This document shows, in pieces, positions 41,511-52,794 of a stretch of DNA of 63,055 nt (positions within the stretch are counted from its first letter, which is position 1; every line of letters begins with the position of its first letter). The DNA comes from an uncultured beta proteobacterium. Its GTDB lineage: Bacteria > Pseudomonadota > Gammaproteobacteria > Burkholderiales > SG8-41. The stretch is from positions 12,842 through 75,896 of the forward strand of contig CADECM010000015.1 of assembly GCA_902825845.1 (NCBI GenBank). The letters are read 5' to 3'. Position numbers and translations under genes: made by a program. A model generated the notes under the pieces. It made no database searches and was not told the DNA's origin. It saw nothing but the letters and a program-made list of their open reading frames with translations.

Positions 41511-42968
41511 TCACTCACATCCCGACGGCACGCGCTGATGCCAGTCCGTAGCCAATTGATACTGATGCGCGGCATTCAGCATGCGTGCTTCCGAAAAATA
41601 ATTGCCGATGACTTGCAAGCCCACCGGCAGCCCGCCACCATCGAAACCGCAGGGAATCGACAGTCCCGGCAGGCCCGCCAGATTGACGGCAATCGTGTAG
41701 ATGTCCGACAGATACATCTGTACCGGATCGCCGGATTTTTCGCCAATCTTGAACGCCGTGGACGGCGTGGTTGGACCCATGATCAGGTCGCACTGCTTGA
41801 ACGCTTCGGCAAAATCCTGCGCGATCAGGCGCCGCAATTTTTGCGCGCGGATGTAATACGCATCGTAATAACCGTGCGACAGCACGTACGCGCCGATCAG
41901 GATGCGACGCTTGACCTCGGCGCCAAAGCCTTCGGCGCGGGTACGTTCGTACATTTGTTCAAGGTTGTCGTAATCCGCGGCGCGGTAGCCGTAACGCACG
42001 CCGTCAAAGCGCGACAGATTGCTGGAGGCTTCCGCCGGCGCGAGCACGTAGTACACCGGCACCGACAGGCCCATATTGGGGAGACTGATCTCCACCACCG
42101 TGCAACCGAGTTTGCGGTATTCGGCGATCGCCGCGTCGACTGCGCTTGCCACCTGCGGCGATACGCCATCGGCGAAAAATTCCCGCGGCAGGCCGATGCG
42201 CAGTCCAGCCAGCGGCCGCGCCAGTTGTCCCAGGTAATCCGTGGATGCGCGCTGCAGGCTGGTGGAGTCGCGCGCGTCAAAGCCGGCCATGACGTTGAGC
42301 ATCAAGCCCAGGTCCTCGGCGCTGCGCGCCATTGGTCCGCCCTGATCGAGGCTCGAGGCGAAGGCGATCATGCCGTAGCGCGACACCAGGCCGTACGTCG
42401 GTTTAAGACCGCAGATGCCGGTGAGTGCCGCAGGCTGGCGGATCGAGCCCCCGGTATCGGTGCCGGTGGCGGCCGGCGCAAGACGGGCGGCCACCGCCGC
42501 GGCGGACCCGCCCGAACTGCCGCCAGGCACCCGCTCGCCATCCCACGGATTGCGCACCGGACCGTAGAACGAGGTTTCGTTCGATGATCCCATCGCGAAC
42601 TCGTCCATGTTGGTCTTGCCGAGATTTACGGCCCCCGCTCGATTGAAGCACTCGATCACGTGCGCGTCGTACGGCGAGACAAAATTCGACAGCATCTTTG
42701 AGCCGCAGGTCGTCAGCCAGCCCTGCGTGCAGAATATGTCCTTCTGCGCCACGGGCACACCGGTCAGCGGCTGTGCCTTGCCGGCCGCGCGCAGCGCGTC
42801 GGCGGCACGTGCCTGCGCCATGCTGCGTGCTTCGTCGACGCTGATGAAGCAGTTGTATGAATTCTGTAACCTGTTGATTCGGCTGATATAAAACTGCACG
42901 AGTTCCGCGCTGGAGAACTTTCTCGCGGCAAGGCCGTCAGACAGCTCTTTGACTGTTGCAAGTTGCAT
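41511..42968 (-). CDS. gatA: Aspartyl/glutamyl-tRNA(Asn/Gln) amidotransferase subunit A
   Basis: A 485-residue amidase-signature enzyme that supplies ammonia from glutamine. [31 protein letters not shown] contains the Ser-Ser-Lys triad Ser residues; the Lys lies in [21 protein letters not shown] is diagnostic. It lies between gatC and gatB. Confidence 0.97.
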   Translation of the reverse strand: MQLATVKELSDGLAARKFSSAELVQFYISRINRLQNSYNCFISVDEARSMAQARAADALRAAGKAQPLTGVPVAQKDIFCTQGWLTTCGSKMLSNFVSPYDAHVIECFNRAGAVNLGKTNMDEFAMGSSNETSFYGPVRNPWDGERVPGGSSGGSAAAVAARLAPAATGTDTGGSIRQPAALTGICGLKPTYGLVSRYGMIAFASSLDQGGPMARSAEDLGLMLNVMAGFDARDSTSLQRASTDYLGQLARPLAGLRIGLPREFFADGVSPQVASAVDAAIAEYRKLGCTVVEISLPNMGLSVPVYYVLAPAEASSNLSRFDGVRYGYRAADYDNLEQMYERTRAEGFGAEVKRRILIGAYVLSHGYYDAYYIRAQKLRRLIAQDFAEAFKQCDLIMGPTTPSTAFKIGEKSGDPVQMYLSDIYTIAVNLAGLPGLSIPCGFDGGGLPVGLQVIGNYFSEARMLNAAHQYQLATDWHQRVPSGCE

Positions 42969-43015
42969 GGATGGGGGATTGAGTGTGCGCCGTCGCCGTG
43001 CCGCAGTCGTGGCGG

Positions 43016-44462
<1,447 letters not shown>

Positions 44463-44518
44463 ATTCCCGGCACGGGCGTGCCGCCGCGCCGGCGCGTGAG
44501 CGTCGCGCGGGCTGAGTG

Positions 44519-45421
44519 ATGGAATACACCCCGCCACCGTTCTTCAAAACCGGCCCCAGCCCGCTCACCCGCCTGCTGTTTTTTTCCGTACTGTCGCTCG
44601 CCATCCTGATCACGGATGCGCGCTTCAAGCAGCTGGAGGTCGTGCGTCAGATGGTGTCCGTGGTTCTGTATCCGTTGCAGCGCATTGCCTTTGCGCCGCT
44701 AAGCCTGGCGCGGCGCGTGGGTGAGTTTTTCGTCAGCCACGGCGAACTGCGCACGGAGAATGAACGGCTGTTACGCGACAATCTTGCCATCGCAACCCTC
44801 GCGCAAAAGGCGCGCGCGCTGGAAGCGGAGAATGCGCACATGCGCCGCCTGCTGGCGGCGCGCGAGCAGCGCGCGGAGCCGCTGATGCTGGCGGAAGTGC
44901 TTTATGCCGCGCGCGACCCGTTTTCCCAGCGGATCGTGATCGACAAGGGCCTCCAGCATGACGTGCGCAATGGTCAGCCGGTGATCGATGCCCAGGGTGT
45001 GGTGGGGCAGGTTACGCGCACCTACCCGCTGCTGGCGGAAATCACGCTGATTTCCGACAAGGGCCACTTGGTGCCGGTGCAGAATGTGCGCAACGGGCTG
45101 CGTTCGGTACTGGCGGGTACCGGCGTGCTGGGCACGCTGGAAATGCAATTCGTGCCGCACACCGCGGACGTGCAAAAGGGCGACCAGCTGGTGACCTCCG
45201 GCATTGACGGCATCTACACTGCGGGCCTGCCGGTGGCGGAAGTGGTGTCGATCGAAACCAATGCGGCCTCCACGTTTTCGAAGGTGATCTGCCGCCCGCT
45301 CGGCGGCGCGGGCAGCCACCGGCAGGTTTTCGTGGTACATGGATCGGAAGCCCTGCCGCCGCGTCCGCCGGAGGAAGCCGAAAAAACGCCGAAGGGCCGC
45401 AAGGGCAGGAAGGGCGGATGA
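44519..45421 (+). CDS. mreC: Rod-shape-determining protein MreC
   Basis: A 300-residue inner-membrane protein: one N-terminal helix (LTRLLFFSVLSLAILI), a coiled coil (about 65-110, HGELRTENERLLRDN), then the periplasmic beta domain (VVGQVTRTYPLLAEITLISD). A Lys/Arg-rich tail ends the chain. It links MreB with PBP2. Start at the ATG 44519; a GTG three bases earlier is possible. Four-base overlap with mreD. Confidence 0.96.
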   Translation: MEYTPPPFFKTGPSPLTRLLFFSVLSLAILITDARFKQLEVVRQMVSVVLYPLQRIAFAPLSLARRVGEFFVSHGELRTENERLLRDNLAIATLAQKARALEAENAHMRRLLAAREQRAEPLMLAEVLYAARDPFSQRIVIDKGLQHDVRNGQPVIDAQGVVGQVTRTYPLLAEITLISDKGHLVPVQNVRNGLRSVLAGTGVLGTLEMQFVPHTADVQKGDQLVTSGIDGIYTAGLPVAEVVSIETNAASTFSKVICRPLGGAGSHRQVFVVHGSEALPPRPPEEAEKTPKGRKGRKGG

Positions 45422-45942
45422 TCAACTTCTATCCGGGGACGCCCGAGGAAATCCTCAAGCCCGCCACCACCGGCTTCATTGTGTTCACGCTGGCCGCGGC
45501 GCTGTTGCTCAACCTGCTGCCGTGGGAGGGTTGGGGATTGTGGGTGCGGCCCGATTTCGTGGTGCTGGTGCTGCTCTACTGGTGTATCGATCAACCGCGC
45601 AAGATTGGTTTTGGCATTGCCTGGATGCTGGGTCTGGTGATGGACGTGTCCGATGGCAGTCTGTTGGGCCAGCACGCTCTGGCGTACACCCTGGTGGCCT
45701 ATGCCGGCATCGTGCTGCACCGGCGCGTACAGCGGTTTTCGATAACGCCGCAGGCGCTGCACGTGGTGCCCCTGTTGCTGCTGAACGACGTGATTGTCCT
45801 GCTGGTGCGCTTGGCCACCGGCAGCGATTTTCCCGGTTACTGGTATTTCTTCGGCAGCGTGGTGGGCGGCCTGTTATGGCCGGCGCTGTCGTACCTGCTG
45901 AAGCTGCCGCAGCGCCCGCACGTGGACGCGGATCATGCCTAG
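45418..45942 (+). CDS. mreD: Rod-shape-determining protein MreD
   Basis: A 174-residue integral membrane protein with five to six helices (ATTGFIVFTLAAALLLNLLP, PDFVVLVLLYWCI, FGIAWMLGLVMDV). It partners MreC. Overlaps mreC by four and mrdA by eight bases, so the block is tightly coupled. Confidence 0.93.
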   Translation: MINFYPGTPEEILKPATTGFIVFTLAAALLLNLLPWEGWGLWVRPDFVVLVLLYWCIDQPRKIGFGIAWMLGLVMDVSDGSLLGQHALAYTLVAYAGIVLHRRVQRFSITPQALHVVPLLLLNDVIVLLVRLATGSDFPGYWYFFGSVVGGLLWPALSYLLKLPQRPHVDADHA

Positions 45943-47830
45943 AATGCTGTTCAGTTCCGGTATCGAGTTTCGCGATTCGCAGCGCGAGCAGCACCAGTTC
46001 AAAGGGCGCCTGGCGGTGATGGCGGTATTTGTGCTGCTGATGTTTTCGGTGCTGCTCGGGCGCTTTGTGTATTTGCAGATGACGCAGCATGAGCACTATC
46101 ACACGCTGGCGGAAGCGAATCGCATTTCCATCCTGCCCGCCACCCCCGGCCGCGGTCTGATCACCGACCGCAATGGCCTTGAACTCGCGTACAACTACAC
46201 CGGGCACACGCTGGAAATCACGCCGGCCAAGGTCGGCGACGTCAATGCCGTCATTGATCGCCTGGGTGAAATCGTTGAAATCTCGCCGCGCGACCGGCGC
46301 CGTTTTCGCAAGTTGCTCGACGAGAGCAAGAGTTTCGAAAGCCTGCCCATACGCGCACGCCTGTCGGACGAGGAAATCGCGCGTTTCGCGGCACGCCGAT
46401 ACCGCTTTCCCGGCGTGGAGATCAAGGCGCGACTGTTCCGGCTCTACCCGCAAGGCGACCTGTTCTCGCATGTGATCGGCTATATCGGGCGCATCAACCA
46501 GCGCGAGCTGGAGCGGCTGGAAGAAAACGACGAACTGCCCAATTATCGCGGCACCGATTACATCGGCAAGATGGGCCTGGAACAAAGCTACGAGCGCTTG
46601 TTGCACGGCACCACCGGCGTGGAGCAGGTGGAAATCGATTCTGCCGGACGCGCAGTGCGCACCTTGTCACGCGTGCCGCCGGTGTCCGGCGCGAACCTGG
46701 TGCTCAAGATCGACGCGGGACTGCAGGCGCTCGTCTTCAAGGCCTTCGGCAACCGCCGCGGCGCGCTGGTCGCTCTCGATCCCGAGACCGGTGGCGTGCT
46801 TGCGTTTGTCAGCAAGCCCGGGTTCGATCCCAACCTGTTTGTCGATGGCATCGATCCGCAGAGCTGGAATGAGTTGAGAAACTCCCCCGACCGGCCCATG
46901 CTGAACCGCGCGCTGGCGGGAACCTATCCGCCGGGCTCCACCTTCAAGCCGTTCATGGCGCTGGCGGCGCTGACCTACGGCAAACGCACGCCCCAACAGG
47001 GCATCGCCGATCCGGGCTATTTCTGGATGGGCAACCATCAGTTCCGGGATGACGTGGTGGGCGGACACGGCTGGGTCGACATGCACAAATCCATCGTGGT
47101 GTCGTGCGACACCTATTACTATGTGCTCGCCAACGATCTGGGGATTGATGCCATCGCCAGATTCATGTCGCAGCTGGGTTTCGGTTCGCGCAGCGGCATT
47201 GATTTGTCGGGCGAGGCAACCGGCACGCTGCCTTCGCGCGAATGGAAAAAGAAGCGTTTCAAGCGCGACTGGTTCGCCGGCGAAACCGTGAGCGTGGCCA
47301 TCGGCCAGGGCTACAACGCGTATACGCCTTTGCAACTGGCTTCAGCGATGGCAACGGTCGCCAACGACGGCATCATGTTCCGTCCGCATGTGGTCGACTA
47401 CATCGAGGACGCCCGTACCAAAATCCGGACACCGGTCGAACCCAGACCGCTGCGCAATCTCGAATGGAAGCCGGAGCATGTCGCGGTTATCAAGCGCGCG
47501 ATGGTGGGGGTGAACCTTCAGGGTACCAGCGCGACGGCGTTCGTGGGCGCGGGTTACAGCAGCGGCGGCAAGACCGGCACGTCCCAGGTTATCGGCATCA
47601 AGCAAGGCGAGAAGTACATTGAAAGTCGCGTCGCGGAGCGCCATCGCGATCACGCGTTGTTCATCGCCTATGCGCCCGCGGACAAGCCCAAAATCGCACT
47701 GGCGCTGATCGTCGAAAACGCGGGCTTTGGCGCCAAGGCCGCGGCGCCGATCGCACGCCAGGTGCTCGACTATTACTTGCTCGGCAAAGAGGCCGGCGCG
47801 AGCGAGGCGGCGCGCGGAGCGCAGCAATGA
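45935..47830 (+). CDS. mrdA: Penicillin-binding protein 2 (peptidoglycan transpeptidase)
   Basis: A 631-residue class B PBP. It has a helix near residues 25-45, a pedestal domain (LITDRNGLELAYNYTGH), and a transpeptidase with the active Ser335 in GSTFKPF, SCDTYYYVLAN (SxN-type motif) and KTGTSQV (KTG). It crosslinks new lateral wall with RodA, which follows with a four-base overlap. Confidence 0.97.
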   Translation: MPRMLFSSGIEFRDSQREQHQFKGRLAVMAVFVLLMFSVLLGRFVYLQMTQHEHYHTLAEANRISILPATPGRGLITDRNGLELAYNYTGHTLEITPAKVGDVNAVIDRLGEIVEISPRDRRRFRKLLDESKSFESLPIRARLSDEEIARFAARRYRFPGVEIKARLFRLYPQGDLFSHVIGYIGRINQRELERLEENDELPNYRGTDYIGKMGLEQSYERLLHGTTGVEQVEIDSAGRAVRTLSRVPPVSGANLVLKIDAGLQALVFKAFGNRRGALVALDPETGGVLAFVSKPGFDPNLFVDGIDPQSWNELRNSPDRPMLNRALAGTYPPGSTFKPFMALAALTYGKRTPQQGIADPGYFWMGNHQFRDDVVGGHGWVDMHKSIVVSCDTYYYVLANDLGIDAIARFMSQLGFGSRSGIDLSGEATGTLPSREWKKKRFKRDWFAGETVSVAIGQGYNAYTPLQLASAMATVANDGIMFRPHVVDYIEDARTKIRTPVEPRPLRNLEWKPEHVAVIKRAMVGVNLQGTSATAFVGAGYSSGGKTGTSQVIGIKQGEKYIESRVAERHRDHALFIAYAPADKPKIALALIVENAGFGAKAAAPIARQVLDYYLLGKEAGASEAARGAQQ

Positions 47831-48933
47831 TCGCCTATTACGCGCGCCGCATGGCAAGGCTGCTCACCGCTCGCATCGATGGGCCCTTGCTCGGCGCGGT
47901 ACTGTTGCTGATGGGCGCCGGCCTGGTGGTCCTGTACAGTGCTTCCAATGCCGGCTGGACGCGCGTTTCAGGCCAGATGGTCAACATGCTGGTGGCGCTG
48001 ACGGTAATGTGGATGATGGCCAACGTGCCGCCCCATTTTCTGATGCGATTGGCGTTGCCGATGTTCATCGTGGGACTGCTGTTGCTGGTGGGCGTGGCGG
48101 TCAAGGGCGAGGTGATCAATGGCGCGCGCCGCTGGCTGAACGTGGGCATCACCCGCATCCAGCCTTCAGAGCTGATGAAAATCGCGACGCCGCTGATGCT
48201 GGCCTGGTACTTTCACCGTTATGAGGGCACGCTGCGCGCGCGCAACTTCCTCGTCGGCGCCATTCTGATGCTGGTGCCGGTGGTGCTGATTGCGCGACAG
48301 CCGGATCTCGGCACAGCGGTGCTGATCCTGGCGAGCGGCTGCTATGTCCTGTTCCTGGCGGGGCTGTCGTGGAAAATCATTGCCGGGCTGGGCGTTATCG
48401 CCATCGCCGGTGCGCCCGCCGCGTGGTCGATGCTGCATGGCTATCAGCGCCAGCGCATTCTCACGCTGCTGGATCCCTCACAGGATCCCTTGGGCGCCGG
48501 GTACCACACGATACAGTCCACGATTGCGGTGGGTTCAGGCGGTTTGGCGGGCAAGGGCTGGCTGCAGGGCACACAGACGCATCTGGATTTCATTCCCGAG
48601 CGCACCACCGATTTTATTTTCGCCGTTTTCTCCGAGGAATTCGGCCTGCTGGGCAATGTCGTGCTGCTCGGCTTGTTTCTGCTGGTGATCCTGCGCGGGC
48701 TGGTGATTGCGGCGAACGCGCCGACGCTGTTTACGCGCCTGCTGGCGGGGTCGATATCGCTGACGTTCTTTACCTATGCCTTTGTGAACATGGGCATGGT
48801 GAGCGGTATTCTGCCGGTGGTGGGCGTGCCGCTGCCGATCATCAGCTATGGCGGCACGGCGCTGGTCTCCCTTTGTTTGGGCCTGGGCATACTGATGAGC
48901 ATTCAGACGCATCGCAAGCTGGTGCATACTTGA
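47827..48933 (+). CDS. rodA: Peptidoglycan glycosyltransferase RodA
   Basis: A 368-residue SEDS polymerase with about ten helices. RWLNVGITRIQPSELMKIATPLML, RQPDLGTAVLIL, LTLLDPSQDPLGAGYHTIQS and PLPIISYGGTALVS are diagnostic of RodA. It polymerises glycan strands from lipid II, paired with PBP2. Confidence 0.97.
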   Translation: MIAYYARRMARLLTARIDGPLLGAVLLLMGAGLVVLYSASNAGWTRVSGQMVNMLVALTVMWMMANVPPHFLMRLALPMFIVGLLLLVGVAVKGEVINGARRWLNVGITRIQPSELMKIATPLMLAWYFHRYEGTLRARNFLVGAILMLVPVVLIARQPDLGTAVLILASGCYVLFLAGLSWKIIAGLGVIAIAGAPAAWSMLHGYQRQRILTLLDPSQDPLGAGYHTIQSTIAVGSGGLAGKGWLQGTQTHLDFIPERTTDFIFAVFSEEFGLLGNVVLLGLFLLVILRGLVIAANAPTLFTRLLAGSISLTFFTYAFVNMGMVSGILPVVGVPLPIISYGGTALVSLCLGLGILMSIQTHRKLVHT

Positions 48934-48936
48934 CGA

Positions 48937-49932
48937 ATGAACCGTGAAGGGGGCGACGTGAGGTACGTACGGATTACGGCGGCGGCGATGTTCCTGCTGT
49001 TGTCAGGATGCGGCACATTCGGCGGCGGGCCGCGGTCACCGGAGGCGAGGCCGGCGCCCGTGCCACCGGCAGCCACCGCGCGTGGCGGCGGTTATTATCT
49101 TGACGACGGGCCCCACGCCAATCCTCCTGCCAACCTCGATGCGGTGCCCGATGCCGTGCCGCGCGCCGAGCCGCTGCATCGCGGCGCGCAGCGACCCTAT
49201 GTGGTGATGGGACGCAGTTACGTGCCGATGACCGTTCTCGCGCCGTATCGCGCGCGCGGCGTGGCCTCATGGTATGGCAGGCGCTATCACGGCAAGCTTA
49301 CCTCGAACGGCGAAACCTACGACATGTACGGTATGAGCGCCGCGCATCCGACATTACCGCTGCCGAGCTATGTGCGCGTCACCAGCGTCGCCAGCGGCAA
49401 GTCGGTGATCCTGCGGGTCAATGACCGCGGCCCGTTTATCGACAGCCGCCTCATTGATTTGTCGTATACCGCGGCGTACAAGCTGGGCATCATCAAGGGG
49501 GGCAGTGCGCTGGTGGATGTGGAGGTCATACAGCCAAGCGCGCCAGGGGCCACTGTGGCGTCGGCGCCGGCCGCAGTACCCGCGGTGACGGCAGTGGCGC
49601 CAGCCGCAGCACCAGCCGCACCGGTGATTGCGCAGCCAAGCGCGCCGGAAACGGCGGTCGTCGTTCCGGCTGAACGGACGATGCCGCTCGCCGCCGACCG
49701 CGGCGGCATGTACCTGCAGCTGGCCGCGTTTGGCTCGAAGGAAAACGCCGATGCCTATGCCTCGCGTCTGCGTGCCGATGTCGACTGGCTGGCGGGTCAA
49801 CTGCAGGTGCAGGCGCGTGACGGTTTGTTCCGCGTGCGTGCCGGACCCTATGCAAGTCCTGACAGCGCGCGCCAGACGGCTCAGCGTATCGGTCAGGTGG
49901 TGGGTGTCAGGCCGGTGATTCAATCCCAATAA
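48937..49932 (+). CDS. rlpA: Septal-ring lytic transglycosylase RlpA-type lipoprotein
   Basis: A 331-residue outer-membrane lipoprotein: lipobox LLSGC, a proline-rich spacer, and a double-psi beta barrel with GVASWYGRRYHGKLTSNGETYD and VNDRGPFIDSRLIDLSYTAA (catalytic Asp and His region). An Ala/Pro linker and a C-terminal SPOR domain (MYLQLAAFGSKENADAYASR) follow. It cleaves denuded glycan at division sites. A GTG at 48958, after GAAGGGGG, would give a more usual lipoprotein start and may be the true one. Confidence 0.9.
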   Translation: MNREGGDVRYVRITAAAMFLLLSGCGTFGGGPRSPEARPAPVPPAATARGGGYYLDDGPHANPPANLDAVPDAVPRAEPLHRGAQRPYVVMGRSYVPMTVLAPYRARGVASWYGRRYHGKLTSNGETYDMYGMSAAHPTLPLPSYVRVTSVASGKSVILRVNDRGPFIDSRLIDLSYTAAYKLGIIKGGSALVDVEVIQPSAPGATVASAPAAVPAVTAVAPAAAPAAPVIAQPSAPETAVVVPAERTMPLAADRGGMYLQLAAFGSKENADAYASRLRADVDWLAGQLQVQARDGLFRVRAGPYASPDSARQTAQRIGQVVGVRPVIQSQ

Positions 49933-49936
49933 CAGC

Positions 49937-49956
49937 ATTAAAAACAAACGCTTGCA
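49937..49956 (+). repeat. AT-rich intergenic motif, copy 9 (degenerate)
   Basis: ATTAAAAACAAACGCTTGCA begins five bases after the rlpA stop. The A-tract and CAAA centre are kept; the end is eroded. Confidence 0.45.
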
Positions 49957-49999
49957 GTGTGCTCGGCGTACTGCTTCGGGGTGGGGTTGTTATTGTGAA

Positions 50000-50008
50000 T
50001 GTTATAAT
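50000..50008 (+). promoter_or_regulatory. Extended -10 promoter candidate for aceEF
   Basis: TGTTATAAT is a TGn-TATAAT extended -10 element, 76 bases before the aceE ATG. No good -35 lies 17 bases upstream, as is common for extended -10 promoters. Confidence 0.5.
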
Positions 50009-50083
50009 TCGCAGCGCTGGGCGCCGCATCAAAAGTGCCGGCGTTCTACCCGAAAGTCCCACGAAGACCCTTTAAGGTGAGCC

Positions 50084-52756
50084 ATGGATCTGAAAGACCT
50101 ATCCTCCGACGTTGATCCGCAGGAAACCCGCGAGTGGCTGGATTCGCTTGATGCGGTGATCGAACGCGAGGGGCCGGCGCGTGCCAACTTTTTGCTGGAG
50201 CAACTGGTGGCGCGTGCACGCGGAGCCGGCGCGTACATCCCGTACAACGCCAACACCGCCTACATGAACACCATACCGCCGGCGCAGGAGTTGCGCTCGC
50301 CCGGCGATGCGGAACTGGAGCACCGCATCCGTTCACTGGTGCGCTGGAACGCGATGGCGACCGTGGTGCGCGCCAACAAGGAGTCTTCCGAGCTGGGCGG
50401 ACACATCGCGAGTTTTGCCTCGGCGGCAACGTTGTACGACGTGGGCTTCAATCATTTTTTCCGTGCCGCCAGCGACAAGTTTCTGGGCGACCTGATTTAC
50501 TTTCAGGGGCATTCGGCGCCGGGCGTGTATGCGCGCGCATTTCTTGAAGGGCGCATTACGGAAGATCAACTGGTGCATTTCCGCCAGGAGGTTGATGGCA
50601 AGGGATTGTCCTCCTATCCGCACCCGTGGCTGATGCCCGATTTCTGGCAGTTCCCCACGGTGTCAATGGGGTTGGGTCCGCTGATGGCGATCTATCACGC
50701 GCGCTTCATGCGTTACCTGCGCGACCGCAGCATCATCCCGGCGCAAGGCCGCAAGGTGTGGGCGTTCATGGGCGATGGCGAAATGGACGAACCTGAATCG
50801 CTGGGCGCGATTTCGCTGGCCGGACGCGAAAAACTCGACAACCTGATTTTCGTGGTCAACTGCAATCTGCAGCGGCTCGACGGCCCGGTACGCGGCAACG
50901 GCAAGATTATCCAGGAACTCGAAGCCGATTTTCGCGGCTCCGGCTGGAACGTGATCAAGGTGGTGTGGGGCTCGTATTGGGACCCGTTGTTCATGAAGGA
51001 CAAGTCCGGCATATTGCTCAAGCGCATGGAGGAGTGCGTCGACGGCGAATATCAGGCCATGAAATCGCACGACGGCGCCTACGTGCGCAAGCACTTCTTC
51101 GGCAAGTACCCGGAACTGGCCGAACTCGTCGCCAACATGTCCGACGACGACATCTGGCGCCTGAACCGCGGCGGGCACGATCCCTACAAAATCTACGCAG
51201 CCTATGCCGCGGCAACGCAGCACCGGGGACAGCCTACGGTAATACTCGCCAAGACCATCAAGGGTTACGGCATGGGCGAAGCCGGCGAAGGGCAGAACAT
51301 CACCCATCAGCAGAAGAAGATGGGCACCTCCTCGATCAAGGCGTTTCGTGACCGCTTCAACGTCCCCATTCCCGACGACCAGCTGGAAAAAGTGCCGTTT
51401 TACCGTCCGGCGGAAGACGCGCCCGAAATGAAGTACCTGAGGAGCCGCATCGAGGCCATGGGCGGGTCATTGCCTTCGCGCAAACGCAGGGCCGCGGCGC
51501 TGGACGTGCCGCCGCTGTCGGCATTCGAGGCGCAACTGAAAAGCACCGAGGCGCGCGAGATTTCCACCACCATGGCGTTCGTGCGCATCCTCAACACGGT
51601 GATCCGCGACAAGAAAATCGGCAAATTTGTGGTGCCCATCGTGCCCGACGAATCGCGCACTTTCGGCATGGAAGGCATGTTCCGCCAGCTCGGCATTTAT
51701 TCTTCCGTGGGCCAGCTCTACACGCCGCAGGACGCCGACCAGTTGATGTTCTACAAGGAAGACAAGACAGGGCAGATATTGCAGGAAGGCATCAACGAAG
51801 CCGGCGCCATGTCGTCGTGGATTGCCGCGGCCACCGCGTACGCCAACCACGGCCAGATGATGATTCCGTTTTACATCTTTTATTCGATGTTCGGCTTTCA
51901 GCGCATCGGCGATCTGGCGTGGGCGGCGGGCGACATGCGGGCACGCGGCTTCTTGCTGGGCGGCACCGCCGGGCGCACCACGCTCAACGGCGAAGGCCTG
52001 CAGCACGAAGACGGCCACAGCCACCTGATGGCCTCCACCATCCCCAACTGCATTTCGTACGACCCGACGTTTGCCTACGAACTCGCGGTGATCGTTCAGG
52101 ACGGTATGCGGCGCATGTATCAGGAGCAGGAAGACGTTTTTTATTACATCACCGTGATGAACGAAAACTACACCCATCCGGCGATGCCCGATGGCGTGGA
52201 GAAGGGCATCCTGCGCGGCATGTACTTGTTTGCCGAAGGCAAGGCGAAGAAAAATCAGCCCCGGGTGCAGCTGCTGGGCAGCGGCACCATCCTGCGCGAA
52301 GTCATCGCCGCCGCCGCCATGCTGGACAAGGATTTCGGCGTGGCTGCCGATATCTGGAGTGTCACCAGCTTCAACGAACTGCGGCGCGACGGGCTGGATG
52401 CCCAGCGCTGGAACCTGCTGCATCCGGATGCCGAGCCGCGATTGTCGTACGTTGAGCAATGCCTGAAGGATCGCGCGGGGCCGGTGGTGGCGGCCACCGA
52501 CTACGTCAAGAACTTCGCGGATCAGATTCGCGCGTTTTTGCCGGCGCAGCATTACTCGGTGCTGGGCACGGATGGTTTTGGGCGTTCCGACACGCGGCGG
52601 GCACTGCGGCGATTCTTTGAGGTGGATCGCAATTACGTCGCGGTAACCGCGCTCAAGGCGCTCGCCGATCAGGAAGCGATACCGCGCGCCAAAGTCGCCG
52701 AGGCGATCCAGCGCTATGGCATCGACCCCGAGAAGTCCAATCCGACCAAAGTATAA
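50084..52756 (+). CDS. aceE: Pyruvate dehydrogenase E1 component (homodimeric)
   Basis: An 890-residue ThDP enzyme that decarboxylates pyruvate and loads acetyl on E2. The ThDP motif GDGEMDEPESLGAISLA to FVVNCNLQRLDGPVRGN is clear. ILAKTIKGYGMGEAGEGQNITHQ and YYITVMNENYTHPAMP are AceE-specific. Length matches the E. coli homodimer type. aceF follows after 38 bases that include an AT-rich motif copy. Cytosolic complex. Confidence 0.98.
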   Translation: MDLKDLSSDVDPQETREWLDSLDAVIEREGPARANFLLEQLVARARGAGAYIPYNANTAYMNTIPPAQELRSPGDAELEHRIRSLVRWNAMATVVRANKESSELGGHIASFASAATLYDVGFNHFFRAASDKFLGDLIYFQGHSAPGVYARAFLEGRITEDQLVHFRQEVDGKGLSSYPHPWLMPDFWQFPTVSMGLGPLMAIYHARFMRYLRDRSIIPAQGRKVWAFMGDGEMDEPESLGAISLAGREKLDNLIFVVNCNLQRLDGPVRGNGKIIQELEADFRGSGWNVIKVVWGSYWDPLFMKDKSGILLKRMEECVDGEYQAMKSHDGAYVRKHFFGKYPELAELVANMSDDDIWRLNRGGHDPYKIYAAYAAATQHRGQPTVILAKTIKGYGMGEAGEGQNITHQQKKMGTSSIKAFRDRFNVPIPDDQLEKVPFYRPAEDAPEMKYLRSRIEAMGGSLPSRKRRAAALDVPPLSAFEAQLKSTEAREISTTMAFVRILNTVIRDKKIGKFVVPIVPDESRTFGMEGMFRQLGIYSSVGQLYTPQDADQLMFYKEDKTGQILQEGINEAGAMSSWIAAATAYANHGQMMIPFYIFYSMFGFQRIGDLAWAAGDMRARGFLLGGTAGRTTLNGEGLQHEDGHSHLMASTIPNCISYDPTFAYELAVIVQDGMRRMYQEQEDVFYYITVMNENYTHPAMPDGVEKGILRGMYLFAEGKAKKNQPRVQLLGSGTILREVIAAAAMLDKDFGVAADIWSVTSFNELRRDGLDAQRWNLLHPDAEPRLSYVEQCLKDRAGPVVAATDYVKNFADQIRAFLPAQHYSVLGTDGFGRSDTRRALRRFFEVDRNYVAVTALKALADQEAIPRAKVAEAIQRYGIDPEKSNPTKV

Positions 52757-52761
52757 AACCG

Positions 52762-52781
52762 TTTAAAAACAAATACTTAAC
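52762..52781 (+). repeat. AT-rich intergenic motif, copy 10
   Basis: TTTAAAAACAAATACTTAAC starts six bases after the aceE stop and ends 13 before the aceF ATG, filling most of the spacer inside the operon. Confidence 0.75.
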
Positions 52782-52794
52782 AACACCCCCATTC